A DNA stretch of 64,000 nucleotides, taken from positions 1 to 64,000 of the forward strand of contig CAZPAH010000003.1 in the NCBI GenBank assembly GCA_964584495.1, read 5' to 3'. Of this stretch, positions 24,878 through 34,694 are shown in pieces. Every line of letters begins with the position of its first letter. Within the stretch, counting starts at the first letter, position 1. The position numbers and the translations under genes are program-made. The notes below the pieces were generated by a model. The model did no database searches, was not told where the DNA came from, and saw only the letters and a program-made list of their open reading frames with translations. The stretch comes from CAZPAH01 sp964584495 (GTDB taxonomy: Bacteria > Krumholzibacteriota > Krumholzibacteriia > Krumholzibacteriales > Krumholzibacteriaceae).

Positions 24878-27397
24878 ATGGATATTACCAGCTATTCGCA
24901 TGATTCCAGAACGGTTATCAAGAACGCCCAGGAGATAGCCTCTTCCTACAGGCATGCCGAGATCGACGTGGAGCACCTGCTGATGGCGATCGTCCGCCAC
25001 GAAGGGACCGAGGTGGAATCGATCCTTCACCAGATGGGTAAATCCCCGTCGTTCGTCGAGTCGATGGTCGATATCTACCTGAAGGATCAGCCCGCTAAGT
25101 CGACGGGAAGGGAGAAGGTGCCGATCTCACCGGCGGTCCAGACGGTGCTGAACAACGCCCTCGACGAGAAGGCGAAGCTCTACGATCCGCTGGTGGAGCC
25201 GGAGCATATCTTCATATCGATATTCGATCCCCGCTCGGCCCTCTCGGGCTACGTGAGGGACAAGGTAGAGATAACGAGGGAAGATATATACCGCGCCATA
25301 GCGGAGATGAAGGCGGTCGAGGAGATAGCCTCCACTCCCGGCGAGAAGGGCGAAAAGGCGGCGGCCGCGGGGGAATCACCGGAGAAGATCGCGAGGACGC
25401 TCAGGTACACCAACGACATGACCGATCAGGCGGCCGGCGGAAAATTCGATCCTATGATCGGACGCGAGGACGAGCTGCAGCAGACGATCCAGATTCTGCT
25501 TAGGCGGCGCAAGAACTCGCCAGTGCTTGTCGGCGGCGCAGGAGTCGGAAAATCGGCCATAGTGGAAGGGTTCGCCCAGGCCGTCATCGACAAGAGGGTG
25601 CCGAAGGTGCTCCAGGATGTCAAGGTGCTGGAAGTCGATATGGGCGCGATCATAGCCGGCGCCAAGTACAAGGGGGAGTTCGAGGAACGCTTCAAGGCGC
25701 TGATCGGCGATGTCGTCAAGGGGGCCGGCAAGGTCATCCTCTTTATCGACGAGATTCACACGATATGCGGAGCCGGTTCCGGCGGCGGGATGGACGCTGC
25801 GAACCTTCTCAAGCCGGCCCTCGCCCGCGGGCAGCTCAGACTGATAGGAGCCACTACGGAGGAAGAGTACACGAAGTACCTGGAAAAGGACAAGGCGCTC
25901 GTGCGCCGTTTTGAGAAGGTTAAGATCGAGCAGCCGGTTTTCGAGGAGGCCGTCACGATCGTCAGGGGCGTGGCGGACAGGTACGAGACGCATCACAAGG
26001 TCAAGTTCGACGAGGAGGCCAAGATCACCTCGGTGAAGCTGGCGCAGAGGTACCTCTCCGAGAGGAACCTTCCCGATATAGCCCTCGATATAATCGACGA
26101 GGCCGCGTCGGAATTTTCCGTCAAGCAGGAGCTTGCCGGCGAGAAGATAAAGTCGCTCACCAAGCATTTCGAGGATATCGATAAATTGATCGGCGGAAAG
26201 GGCGAGGGGCTCGGCGAGACGTACGACGCTCTCACGAAGGACCTCGACACGCTCCAGAAGTACTGGGGGCACAGGCTCGACAGGGAATACGAGCAGAGCC
26301 TCTCCTTCGACAAGATAAAGAAGGAGAATCTACCCGATATCATGGCGAAGAAGAAGGAGCTGTTCGAAGATTTGAAGGGTGTCGTGGAGAAGCTGGAGCC
26401 GGTCATATTCGACAGCGACATCGGCGCCGTGATCGCCCGGAGAACGGGGATCCCCGTGTCGAAGATGATGACGGCCGAGAAGGACCGGCTGATCAACATG
26501 GAGGAGTTCCTGGGCCGCAAGATCATCGGCCAGGAAAACGCGATCAAGGCGGTATGCAACGCCGTCAGGAAGTCGAGGGCCGGGCTTAAGCTGCCGTACC
26601 GCCCCGTGGGCTCGTTTCTGTTTCTCGGGCCGACGGGAACCGGCAAGACCTATCTTCCGAAGCTCTTGGCCGACTTCCTCTTCGACGATAAGAACGCGAT
26701 CGTCCGGATGGATATGTCGGAATTCATGGAGACTCATTCGGTCGCCAAGATGATCGGTGCGCCGCCGGGGTATGTCGGGTACGAGGCGGGGGGGCTTCTG
26801 ACCGAGGCTGTTCGCAAGAAGCCTTTTTCGATAGTGCTGCTGGACGAGGTGGAGAAGGCGCATCCGGACGTATTCAATATTCTGCTTCAGCTCCTCGACG
26901 ACGGCCGCTTGACCGACGGACAGGGACGCACCGTCGATTTCTCCAACACGATAGTGGTATTGACTTCGAACTATGCCGCTGATAAGATTCTCGAAGCAGA
27001 TCGCGAGGGCAGGGAACCGGACATGGAAGAGATACGCTCGTTCCTGTTCGGGAAATTCAGGCCGGAGCTCCTGAACCGTCTCAACGAGATCATAGTTTTT
27101 CATCCATTTTCGCAGGAGCAGGTCGAGAAGATCGCCGCGCTCGAGTTCAAGAATCTCTGCGCCCTTCTGGAGGATCTCAACATCGAGGCGTCCCTCTCCG
27201 ACGAGGCGACCAAGAAGCTCGCCAGGGAGGGGTACACGGTGGAGCTGGGTGCAAGGCCGATCCAGAGGATAATCGAGAAGCAGATTATCAACAAGCTGTC
27301 GGTGGAGATCATCACGGGCGAGGTAAAGCCGGGCGACGAGGTGAAGATCGACATCAAGGACGATGATTACGTGTTTACCGTGGTAGAAAATAAATAG
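24878..27397 (+). CDS. clpV: T6SS sheath-disassembly ATPase ClpV (TssH)
   Basis: 839 residues, the size of ClpV/ClpB. An N-terminal double Clp-N domain (about 1-150) is followed by AAA+ module 1 (Walker A GGAGVGKS about 218-225, Walker B VILFIDEIHT), a coiled-coil middle domain (about 400-530, shortened relative to ClpB) and AAA+ module 2 (Walker A GPTGTGKT about 584, Walker B IVLLDEVEKAH, sensor LTSNYA). The first Walker A has Ala and Ser where ClpB usually has Pro and Thr. Within a T6SS core operon it should strip and recycle contracted TssB/TssC sheath. First gene of the operon running to 39856; aaaaggag lies 12 bases before ATG. Confidence 0.95.
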   Translation: MDITSYSHDSRTVIKNAQEIASSYRHAEIDVEHLLMAIVRHEGTEVESILHQMGKSPSFVESMVDIYLKDQPAKSTGREKVPISPAVQTVLNNALDEKAKLYDPLVEPEHIFISIFDPRSALSGYVRDKVEITREDIYRAIAEMKAVEEIASTPGEKGEKAAAAGESPEKIARTLRYTNDMTDQAAGGKFDPMIGREDELQQTIQILLRRRKNSPVLVGGAGVGKSAIVEGFAQAVIDKRVPKVLQDVKVLEVDMGAIIAGAKYKGEFEERFKALIGDVVKGAGKVILFIDEIHTICGAGSGGGMDAANLLKPALARGQLRLIGATTEEEYTKYLEKDKALVRRFEKVKIEQPVFEEAVTIVRGVADRYETHHKVKFDEEAKITSVKLAQRYLSERNLPDIALDIIDEAASEFSVKQELAGEKIKSLTKHFEDIDKLIGGKGEGLGETYDALTKDLDTLQKYWGHRLDREYEQSLSFDKIKKENLPDIMAKKKELFEDLKGVVEKLEPVIFDSDIGAVIARRTGIPVSKMMTAEKDRLINMEEFLGRKIIGQENAIKAVCNAVRKSRAGLKLPYRPVGSFLFLGPTGTGKTYLPKLLADFLFDDKNAIVRMDMSEFMETHSVAKMIGAPPGYVGYEAGGLLTEAVRKKPFSIVLLDEVEKAHPDVFNILLQLLDDGRLTDGQGRTVDFSNTIVVLTSNYAADKILEADREGREPDMEEIRSFLFGKFRPELLNRLNEIIVFHPFSQEQVEKIAALEFKNLCALLEDLNIEASLSDEATKKLAREGYTVELGARPIQRIIEKQIINKLSVEIITGEVKPGDEVKIDIKDDDYVFTVVENK

Positions 27398-27424
27398 GAT
27401 GAAGCGTTTAAAAAGGAGGAATTG

Positions 27425-27865
27425 ATGGCAAAGTTCATACTGGGAGCCACGGAACGGGTCAAGAAAGACGACTCGATTCCGGTCGAGCTTCTTCCATCGA
27501 ACAAGTTGTTGTACGTGGCCAAGCTCAACAACGATGAGGACAGCGAACCGGACCCGGTGCGTTGCAACAATCTGAAGGAGGTTTTCGATAAATTCCGTCC
27601 TTCATTCGAATGCGAGCTGGAATCGGCCGAAGGAGAGCCTATCAACGCGGATTTCCATATAAAGGCGATGAAGGACTTCACGCCGAAGGAGCTTATCGAG
27701 AACAACGATTACCTTTCGACGACCTACTACAGCAAGGAGATCCTTGCCGATCTCGACAAGCAGCTCAAGAAGAATAACGCACTAAAGAAGACTTTGAAGG
27801 ACAAGGACAAGAAGGAAGCTCTTCTTAAGGCGGCGCAGTATTACATAGAACTTCTAACCGAATAG
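27425..27865 (+). CDS. tssB: T6SS contractile sheath small subunit TssB
   Basis: 146 residues with the TssB pattern: a central strand region (FECELESAEGEPINADFHIKA), the FTPKELIENNDYL turn, and a C-terminal helix (ILADLDKQLKKNNALKKTLKDK) that in TssB binds TssC. An aaggagg site lies 6 bases before the ATG at 27425, making this start better than the TTG just before it. It is followed 18 bases later by TssC. TssB and TssC polymerise as the contractile sheath around the tube. Confidence 0.9.
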   Translation: MAKFILGATERVKKDDSIPVELLPSNKLLYVAKLNNDEDSEPDPVRCNNLKEVFDKFRPSFECELESAEGEPINADFHIKAMKDFTPKELIENNDYLSTTYYSKEILADLDKQLKKNNALKKTLKDKDKKEALLKAAQYYIELLTE

Positions 27866-27883
27866 AAGAGTGAGGTGATATAA

Positions 27884-29311
27884 ATGGGCGACGAAGAAAA
27901 GGAATTGCAGCCTCAGGCGCAGGAAGCGGCGAAGGAAAAGCAGGCCGCGGCGCCGGGCGAAAAGATCTCCGACGACGAGTTCGCCGAGATCTTGAGCGAA
28001 TCGTTCGGGAAGTTCGACGATCTGGCCAAATTGCTTCCTTCATTCAAGACTGCCGACGGCGACCTCGTCCGGGGCGTCGAGTGGCTCGATCCCAAGAAAG
28101 ACTTCCAGAGAAAGGAATTTCTCTCCAAGCCGAATTTCGCCAAGCAGAGAAAGCTTCTCGCGGAGAGGCTGAAGATATGGCGTGAGGCGCTGACCGGGGC
28201 GGACGATCCCGACCAGATCCGCAAGGGCCTGAACGAGAAGATGACCAAGCTCGAGGCTAATCTCGACAAGAACATGAAGCGCGTTCTGCGGGCGAGCCGC
28301 GATATGGAAACGGCCTACAGGGCGATAGACAAGTTCTTCGCCAACGCGCAGCTGGAGCCGGACGAGAAGGTCAACGCCTGGTTCGCCAACGTCAGCCCCG
28401 ACCAGCTGATGGATCCCGACGACAAGGAAAAATTCGAGCAGCTCGCCAAGGCGGTCTCCGATCTTTATCGCGAATGGTCGATCAAGGACTGTTTCTCGAT
28501 GGCCGTCGTGCCCGGCTGGGTGGGATCGGTGGAGAATATCGACACCCTCGCGCGCCAGCTCGGCCTGCCGAACAAGCTGCATATCATGACCGACCTGCCG
28601 AACTTCGAGAAGTTCGACGAGGTCATGGATATGCTGGAGGACCCCGCATACGCGGGGCTGGCGGGGATCGACGACTTCAAGCAGTATATGTCGGTGTTCG
28701 CCAATTACGTACAGGCGAGGGAAGCCAACCAGTACGAGGACGAAGACATGTGGATTCCGCCCTCGGCGGTGGTGGCGGGAAAGCTGTACCAGGGGGACTC
28801 GACCACCGGCATGCAGCAGCCGTCGGCCGGCTTCAAGTACGGCAAGATCGCCGAATCGAAGTACATCAAGTTCAGGGCCAACCAGCCCGATGCGAGCAAG
28901 ATCAACGAAAAAGGCGTCAACACCATGGTCAACTTCGAGGGTTCCGTGGTGGCGATGGGGTCTTCCACGCTATCGACCAAGGAGACATTCAATATTTACT
29001 CCATCCGCAGGACCTACGATTACGTCTACAAGACGCTGCGCAACTACCTCAACAAGCAGACCTTCTCTGTGATCGACCAGAAGTTCATTGACGCCCTCAG
29101 GCGGGATATAGACAAGTTCATGAAGGCTATATCTGGGGGCGACAATATTCTGGAGGATTACAAGATAGAGATTTTCGCGGACGAGGAGATGCGCAAGAGA
29201 CAGGAGGTTGATATCAAGGTCGCCCTTAATCCGAAATATCCCGCGCGGACGTTCAACATAGAGTTCGCCGCATGGAATGAGGATAACCAGATCAACGTGA
29301 AAGACAAGTAA
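27884..29311 (+). CDS. tssC: T6SS contractile sheath large subunit TssC
   Basis: 475 residues, matching TssC length. An acidic N-terminus leads to the sheath core: KAVSDLYREWSIKDCFSMAV, a WIPPSAVVAGKLY segment (the TssC pattern PxSxxvAG), the KGVNTMVNFEGSVVAMGSST stretch and a C-terminal domain ending in FNIEFAAWN. A gaggtg site is 8 bases before the ATG. It is paired with TssB just upstream, and the two are expected to form the sheath heterodimer recycled by ClpV. The sequence is divergent from proteobacterial TssC and looks closer to Bacteroidetes forms. Confidence 0.92.
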   Translation: MGDEEKELQPQAQEAAKEKQAAAPGEKISDDEFAEILSESFGKFDDLAKLLPSFKTADGDLVRGVEWLDPKKDFQRKEFLSKPNFAKQRKLLAERLKIWREALTGADDPDQIRKGLNEKMTKLEANLDKNMKRVLRASRDMETAYRAIDKFFANAQLEPDEKVNAWFANVSPDQLMDPDDKEKFEQLAKAVSDLYREWSIKDCFSMAVVPGWVGSVENIDTLARQLGLPNKLHIMTDLPNFEKFDEVMDMLEDPAYAGLAGIDDFKQYMSVFANYVQAREANQYEDEDMWIPPSAVVAGKLYQGDSTTGMQQPSAGFKYGKIAESKYIKFRANQPDASKINEKGVNTMVNFEGSVVAMGSSTLSTKETFNIYSIRRTYDYVYKTLRNYLNKQTFSVIDQKFIDALRRDIDKFMKAISGGDNILEDYKIEIFADEEMRKRQEVDIKVALNPKYPARTFNIEFAAWNEDNQINVKDK

Positions 29312-29355
29312 GTACAAACCGCCTGTTCGCAGGCGCAGGAAAGGAGAACGGGAAG

Positions 29356-29760
29356 ATGGCAAGAAGACCAATCCTTGAGATCGATGGTGTCGCGTACAAG
29401 AACGTGTATGAAGTTTCGTACAGGCTCTACACCGCCAAGGATGAGACGGGCCGCCCCTCGGACCGCGCCCACGCCGGTGTAATCAAGATTAAGAGGGAAT
29501 CGGACGAGACCTGCGATATAGCCAGGTGGGCGATGGATTCCTCCAAGCCGAACTGGAAAAACGGCAAGGTGATGTTCAAGAATCCCGATGACGCGACGAT
29601 GAAGGAGCTTGCCTGGGAGAACGGGTTCATCACGGCGTACGCCGAGAGCGTTCCCCATATCAAGAACAATCCCGACGAGCAGATGTGGGAAGAGTTCGAG
29701 ATCTCCTGCCAGAAGCTTACGATAAGCGACGCCGAGATCGACAACCTCTGGGAAGAGTAA
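29356..29760 (+). CDS. tssD: T6SS tube protein TssD (Bacteroidetes-type Hcp)
   Basis: 134 residues, Hcp-sized. The motifs KDETGRPSD, GVIKIKRESD, DDATMKELAWENGFI and EEFEISCQKLTISDAE match the TssD tube protein of Bacteroidetes T6SSiii systems rather than the canonical proteobacterial Hcp. TssD forms hexameric rings stacked inside the sheath and can carry effectors. An aaggag site precedes the ATG. It sits between TssC and VgrG, as expected for an inner tube. This gene is the strongest pointer to the T6SSiii lineage in the locus. Confidence 0.88.
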   Translation: MARRPILEIDGVAYKNVYEVSYRLYTAKDETGRPSDRAHAGVIKIKRESDETCDIARWAMDSSKPNWKNGKVMFKNPDDATMKELAWENGFITAYAESVPHIKNNPDEQMWEEFEISCQKLTISDAEIDNLWEE

Positions 29761-29879
29761 ATCCTGGGCTTGGCAACCGTACCCGGTTGCGGGCCGCGTG
29801 AAAATAAACCGATGTCTCGTCAGGCCGCGATCCGGCAAGACCGGGTCCGGCCCGGCGGACGTCCGGTCGGGAGTGAAAA

Positions 29880-31667
29880 ATGGCCGTACTGGAAACTCCG
29901 GCCGAATGCCTGATTCGGGTCGATAACCAGGAAATCAAGTTCAATATATCGGGCATCCAGCTGGATCAGTTCATCGACACCCACCATCACCTTGTCCTCC
30001 GCATCCAGCAGGTAGGGAAGAAGGATGCGGGCAAGGATTTCGACGATCCCGGCAAATACTCGGGATTTCTCGGGCAGAGCATCGCCCTTACGATCAATCC
30101 GACCGGGGGGGTGGTGGACCCTTCCCGCGCTCTGGAATTCATAGGCGTGATTACCGATGTGCAGCTCGAGAACAGCATCGATGGACTGAACACCGTGTTG
30201 ATCCACGCCGCTTCGTCGACGATCAGCATGGATGGAGCGGCGAAGAACGCCCACTATTACGACAAGAGCGCCAGCGATATCATAGGCGCGATCGTGGGCA
30301 ACTACCCGATAACGGTTGGAAAGATCGAGTCTACGAAGGACAAGTTCAAGTTCGACACGCAGTACCGAGAAAGCGACTTCGATTACATCATGCGCCTCGC
30401 CCGGGGGGCCGGAATGTTCGCCTACTACACGGGGCGCGATTTCAACCTGACCCCCGCCAACAGCAGCAACACCGTCGACCTCGTGTGGCGCGAGAATCTA
30501 GGGGCGTTCAGGATGGGACTCGGCACGGCGCCTGTCGAGTTCAAGTCGGAAGTATACAATTACGAGCAGAAGAAGACCTATTCGCAGGACAGCCAGTCGA
30601 TATCCCAGCAGGCGTCTCTCTCGGAGCAATCGAAGGTCTCGCCCCAGGCATCGAAGAAGATATTCAAGGAGTCGAGCTTCTCGTCCTCCCCCAAGACGGT
30701 CGAGGACGCCAAGGCGCTCGACAAGACGCTCGAAAACGAACGCCGCAGGGCGATGGGCTCCATGATCCGCTGCCGGGGGCAGTCGATAGTCCCGGCCGTG
30801 ACGATCGGCTCCTGCATAAAAATCGAGGGGATGGACAAGCTCGACGGGCAGTACTGGGTCAAGAGCGTCCGCCATATATTCGATGACAGCGGGAAGTACC
30901 ATAACACGTTCGTCTGCACGCCCCTCGACATAGCGTATCCCGGAAAGAGGGAGACGGGCAAGGACCTCGAGACGGGCGAGGAATCCATCAAGGCGACCGC
31001 CAGCATAGAGAACGTGGAGGAGGCGAAGAGGAAACCGGTTCTGGGGCTTCACGTGGCGAGGGTGGTCGATCTGAACGATCCGGAGAGCCTCGGGCGGATC
31101 AAGATCAGCTACCCGTGGCTCGATTCCCAGCAGACCGCCTGGGTGCGGCTAATGGTCCCCCACGCCGGCAAAGACCGCGGCTGGTACGCCCTCCCCGAGC
31201 TCGATGACGAGGTGCTGATCGGCTACGAGCACGGCAATACGGATCACCCGGTCGTCCTGGGGTGCCTGTACAACAAGGAAAATTCCCCGATGCAGGAGGC
31301 CGTGTCGAGCGATAACGACATCAAGATGTTCATGACCCGCAGCGGCAACAAGATCGTTTTCAACGACAAGGACGGCTCGGAGCAGATCCTGATATCCCAG
31401 AAGGAAGGCAAGAACCAGATCGTCCTTGATATATCGGGACCGTCGATATCGATCACGACGGAGGGCGATATCTCGATCAAGGGAAATAACCTCGCTGTCG
31501 AGGCGCAGGAGGGGATCACGATGAAGGCGTCCTCCGACGTGAAGATCGAAGGGGCCAATATAGAGATAAAGGCCCAGGGAAACATCACCTCGGAAGCGGC
31601 CGCCAACAACGATATCAAGGGCAACGCCCAGGTCAACGTAAAGGGCGGTATGGTAAACCTTAATTAA
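29880..31667 (+). CDS. vgrG: T6SS spike protein VgrG (TssI)
   Basis: 595 residues. The gp27-like base covers about 1-375 (FIDTHHHLVLRIQQV, FIGVITDVQ, YRESDFDYIMRLARGAGMF, PAVTIGSCIKIEG), with a Ser/Gln-rich insertion near 235-290. The gp5 OB-fold follows (VARVVDLNDPESLGRIKI, WVRLMVPHAGKDRGWYALPE, DEVLIGYEHGNTDHPVVLG, about 385-465). The C-terminus is a beta-helix needle (alternating polar strands such as ISITTEGDISIKGNN). No C-terminal effector extension exists, so cargo must bind through the PAAR protein or adaptors. The preceding 119 bases hold no gene. Confidence 0.95.
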   Translation: MAVLETPAECLIRVDNQEIKFNISGIQLDQFIDTHHHLVLRIQQVGKKDAGKDFDDPGKYSGFLGQSIALTINPTGGVVDPSRALEFIGVITDVQLENSIDGLNTVLIHAASSTISMDGAAKNAHYYDKSASDIIGAIVGNYPITVGKIESTKDKFKFDTQYRESDFDYIMRLARGAGMFAYYTGRDFNLTPANSSNTVDLVWRENLGAFRMGLGTAPVEFKSEVYNYEQKKTYSQDSQSISQQASLSEQSKVSPQASKKIFKESSFSSSPKTVEDAKALDKTLENERRRAMGSMIRCRGQSIVPAVTIGSCIKIEGMDKLDGQYWVKSVRHIFDDSGKYHNTFVCTPLDIAYPGKRETGKDLETGEESIKATASIENVEEAKRKPVLGLHVARVVDLNDPESLGRIKISYPWLDSQQTAWVRLMVPHAGKDRGWYALPELDDEVLIGYEHGNTDHPVVLGCLYNKENSPMQEAVSSDNDIKMFMTRSGNKIVFNDKDGSEQILISQKEGKNQIVLDISGPSISITTEGDISIKGNNLAVEAQEGITMKASSDVKIEGANIEIKAQGNITSEAAANNDIKGNAQVNVKGGMVNLN

Positions 31668-31675
31668 GGACGACG

Positions 31676-32050
31676 ATGGAGTACCTGTCGCTGCCGTTCA
31701 CCCTCAAGAAGGGATACCTGAAAAAGTCCGATCTGCGAAGATCCCTTTCGGACTCCATTGGCCTGATTCTGAGCGCACGGAAGGGATCGATGCCCTTCGA
31801 TCCCGATTACGGGTGCGACCTGTGGGACAAGGAGTATTCGGACCTTTTCATGGCGAACCGTTCCGAGGTGCAGGGGAGCGTCCGCAACGCGATCAACAAG
31901 TACGAAGCCAGGCTGTTCAATGTCTCGGTCTCGCTGATGAATATCGATACCGGTCCCAACCACCCCTTGGGCATCGCCGTGAAGGTGATCGGCAATTATC
32001 GTGACGGGAAGGAAGAGAGAAGGTTTGAAGAAACATTCAGCATCGGGTGA
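31676..32050 (+). CDS. tssE: T6SS baseplate protein TssE (gp25-like)
   Basis: 124 residues with the gp25/TssE lysozyme-like baseplate fold: DSIGLILSARKGSMPFDPDYG near the middle, then NAINKYEARLFNVSVS and a closing strand. The GSMPFDPDYG stretch matches the gp25 consensus. It follows VgrG by 8 bases and overlaps nothing; the TssF start is 1 base after its stop. It connects the sheath to the baseplate. Confidence 0.9.
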   Translation: MEYLSLPFTLKKGYLKKSDLRRSLSDSIGLILSARKGSMPFDPDYGCDLWDKEYSDLFMANRSEVQGSVRNAINKYEARLFNVSVSLMNIDTGPNHPLGIAVKVIGNYRDGKEERRFEETFSIG

Positions 32051-32051
32051 G

Positions 32052-33719
32052 ATGAAAGGCGAGAAGCCGAAGACGGCGGACGAGATATTTCACGGCATGC
32101 ACCGGGAGCTACGGGCCTGGAATCCCGACATCCCCGAATCGTCCGACCGGATGGACCCGATCCTGCGCATAATACTCAAGCTCTATGCCGGCCAGCTGGA
32201 GGCGATCGACAGAAAGATAGTGAACACGTGGACGGTGGCGTCGAACGCGCTAATCAAGTCGCTCTGCCCCGAAAGCATGCGATGGCCCGTTCCCGCCTTC
32301 ACGGTGATGCAGGCGGAGCCCTCCGACCCGGTCATCAAGGTCGATCCCCAGACGCAGTTTTTCTACAAGGAGGAGCGCGACGACGGGCAGACGTTCTTCT
32401 TCTCCTCCCTTCGCACGGAAAAGCTTTTGAAGGCGCGGCTGAGGAATCTCTATTTCACGGCGGGCGATAACGTACACGATCTTTCGCCCCCGCCGCCCGA
32501 CGGCATGCAGGTCTCCTCCAGGATTCAGCCGTCCACCTTCTCCGGCCGGAACGCTGCGGTCTACATGGCGGTGGAGCATGACGGCCCCGTCGATGATTTC
32601 GAGGACTGCATTATTTTTCTCCAGGGCAATGTCAATCTTCTCAAGCAGCTGCGGTGGTCGAGATGGCTGCCATGCATAGACGGCGATTTCTACGAGGCGG
32701 GAGGTTTCTGCCCCGGCGCCGCGGGAACCATCGATGATATCTTCTCGGTCGGCGGCGAGACGATGGACTGGGGCGGGCTGAGACGGAGCAGCGATCTTTT
32801 CAAGCCGCTCGAGCACAGCTTCATGGTGATACCGAAAGATTTCGTGACCTCGTGGAGGGCGGGTGATCCCGACAAGAAGTTTTTAAGCGCGCTCGAACGG
32901 GCCGGGCACGCCGGGCCGGCGAAAGAAGAGAAGCTTTTCTGGATCAAGGTGCTGCTTCCCTCGGGCGGCGACCGTTCCGTCTTCCAGTCGTCGTTCAGGA
33001 TGCATTTCGATTGCTTCATAGCCGTCAACAAGTACGAAAGGACCCTTTTCAAGCATACCGGGGGCAACCGGCTAGTCGAGATCGAGATCCCGGACGATCT
33101 GAAGAATATCCTGAAGATCATTTCCGTCGCCGATTCGAATGGCAGGGCCTATATTCCCCGCCACGAGGCCCTGAACGAGAAGGACGGCAAATTCTACAAC
33201 CTTCTCGAGCAGAACGGCCGGCTGTGCCTGTGGTTCGATTTTTCATCGGAGATCGAGCTGCCGCCCGATTCGATCACGGTCAATTATTCCGTCACGGCGG
33301 GCAAGGACGCCAACGGCATCTCAGCGGGAAAGGTCAGCGAGCTGTACGAAAGTCATCCCGGGATCGTTTCCCTGAAGAATATCATCCCGGTTTCCGGGGC
33401 CGTTCCGGCGAAGACGGAGGAGCAGATAATCACCGAGATATCGGCGCGTCTTCGCGGGCGGGACAGGGCCATGTCGTTCGACCAGATCGTCAACTGGACG
33501 AGGACATTCGACGAGCGGATAACGCAGGCCGAATGCGAGAAAGGCGTGATCGTCACGGATGGGGGCGTGAGGAAATGCGTGGTGGTCAAGGCGACGGTCC
33601 GCGAGAAGGATTTCCATTCGGCTGACGAGATAGAGCTTCTCAAGACGCGGCTCGGTTCGTTTCTGAAGGCGCGGACATCGATAAACAGTCAGTTCAAGCT
33701 GGAGATTGTAAAGACGTGA
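32052..33719 (+). CDS. tssF: T6SS baseplate protein TssF
   Basis: 555 residues, the usual TssF size. The N-terminus (ELRAWNPDIPESSDRMDPIL with RIILKLYAGQLEAIDRK) and the conserved WPVPAFTVMQAEPSDP match the opening of TssF in T6SSiii loci. The C-terminal half has the baseplate-type segment ALRGRD-like RDRAMSFDQIVNWTRTFDE and a closing TSINSQFKLEI. The frame is open from GTG 32001 inside tssE; I chose the ATG at 32052, which follows the tssE stop directly with a gggtgag site. TssF and TssG form the wedge of the baseplate; here the genes overlap by a single base. Confidence 0.85.
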   Translation: MKGEKPKTADEIFHGMHRELRAWNPDIPESSDRMDPILRIILKLYAGQLEAIDRKIVNTWTVASNALIKSLCPESMRWPVPAFTVMQAEPSDPVIKVDPQTQFFYKEERDDGQTFFFSSLRTEKLLKARLRNLYFTAGDNVHDLSPPPPDGMQVSSRIQPSTFSGRNAAVYMAVEHDGPVDDFEDCIIFLQGNVNLLKQLRWSRWLPCIDGDFYEAGGFCPGAAGTIDDIFSVGGETMDWGGLRRSSDLFKPLEHSFMVIPKDFVTSWRAGDPDKKFLSALERAGHAGPAKEEKLFWIKVLLPSGGDRSVFQSSFRMHFDCFIAVNKYERTLFKHTGGNRLVEIEIPDDLKNILKIISVADSNGRAYIPRHEALNEKDGKFYNLLEQNGRLCLWFDFSSEIELPPDSITVNYSVTAGKDANGISAGKVSELYESHPGIVSLKNIIPVSGAVPAKTEEQIITEISARLRGRDRAMSFDQIVNWTRTFDERITQAECEKGVIVTDGGVRKCVVVKATVREKDFHSADEIELLKTRLGSFLKARTSINSQFKLEIVKT

Positions 33720-34645
33720 TGATCCGAAAAGACGACCTGATGCCCGATTTCACGAGCCGCAGGAGCCGGTTCCACTACCTGACGGCGATCAACCTGCTGG
33801 AAAGCATGGGAGTCCCCCTCAAGAACATATATATGAAGGCGGTGGGCGTCTACGAGAACTACCGCGGAGAGATACACGGCCAGAGCCCGGAGCCGGGAAC
33901 GCCGGTGACCGCCGATACGCAGATCAGCCTCGATATCGGATGGCACAGCGCGGTCGATTACATGCCGTACCAGTTCTTCTACGGTCTCCAGGGGATACGC
34001 GACTCCGGCCATGAGTGGGAGGATAACGCCCGGTCGCTCATGGCTCCATTCGACGCGGCTATGATACGTTACGAGGCCGCCATGCGGTTTTACGCCCTCA
34101 AGTACGAATTCGGCATTATCGACGCCGCGCATCTTGTAAGGTTCATGGCGCTGTTCGAGTACGATCTGGAGGGCGAATCGTTCGATATAGACGAGATCAT
34201 GCTGATGGCCGCGATCCTTCCCTCCCTCTACCAGTGGAGCGGAAATTCCGAGGTCGTCTCCGGGATCCTCGGCCGGCTGTTCGGGTACAGGGTGACGATC
34301 AACGAGAACGTGAGGTCCTCGACCCCTATTCCCGACCCGCTCCGTTACAGGCTGGGGTCCAAGACCGGGCGGTTGGGCAGGGAGACGATTCTCGGCCGGT
34401 CTTTCCAGGAGTGCGATTCGACCTACGAAGTGGTCGTCGGCGGCGTTCCGCCGGCCGATGTGAGCCGTCTTCTTCCCGGCGGCGGGACGAGGCGCAGGAT
34501 AGAGAGGATGTTGAGCTACTGCATGCCGGGCGATCTCGACTACCGGATCAGGGTCGAGGTCGACCGTGAAAAGGCTCGGGGCGGGGCGGAAGGATACCTG
34601 GGATATTCGTCTTTCATCGGCGCCGCGGGCGGAGGTATCTCTTGA
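33719..34645 (+). CDS. tssG: T6SS baseplate protein TssG with N-terminal PASTA-like domain
   Basis: 308 residues beginning at an ATG overlapping the tssF stop (TGATG). Residues about 12-78 look like a PASTA domain: FHYLTAINLLESMGV followed by GEIHGQSPEPGTPVTADTQI (the PASTA core GxVxxQSPxPGTxV). The remainder fits TssG: EIMLMAAILPSLYQWSGNSE, GILGRLFGYRVTINEN and a LSYCMPGDLDYRIRVEV strand region. PASTA domains bind peptidoglycan or act as spacers, mostly in kinases and PBPs, so in a cytoplasmic baseplate protein this is odd. Position after tssF and before tssK supports TssG. The PASTA call is by eye. Confidence 0.75.
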   Translation: MIRKDDLMPDFTSRRSRFHYLTAINLLESMGVPLKNIYMKAVGVYENYRGEIHGQSPEPGTPVTADTQISLDIGWHSAVDYMPYQFFYGLQGIRDSGHEWEDNARSLMAPFDAAMIRYEAAMRFYALKYEFGIIDAAHLVRFMALFEYDLEGESFDIDEIMLMAAILPSLYQWSGNSEVVSGILGRLFGYRVTINENVRSSTPIPDPLRYRLGSKTGRLGRETILGRSFQECDSTYEVVVGGVPPADVSRLLPGGGTRRRIERMLSYCMPGDLDYRIRVEVDREKARGGAEGYLGYSSFIGAAGGGIS

Positions 34646-34694
34646 CATCGATGAGCGATAGCCATAAAGTCCTATTAAATTTCGAGGTAAGACA

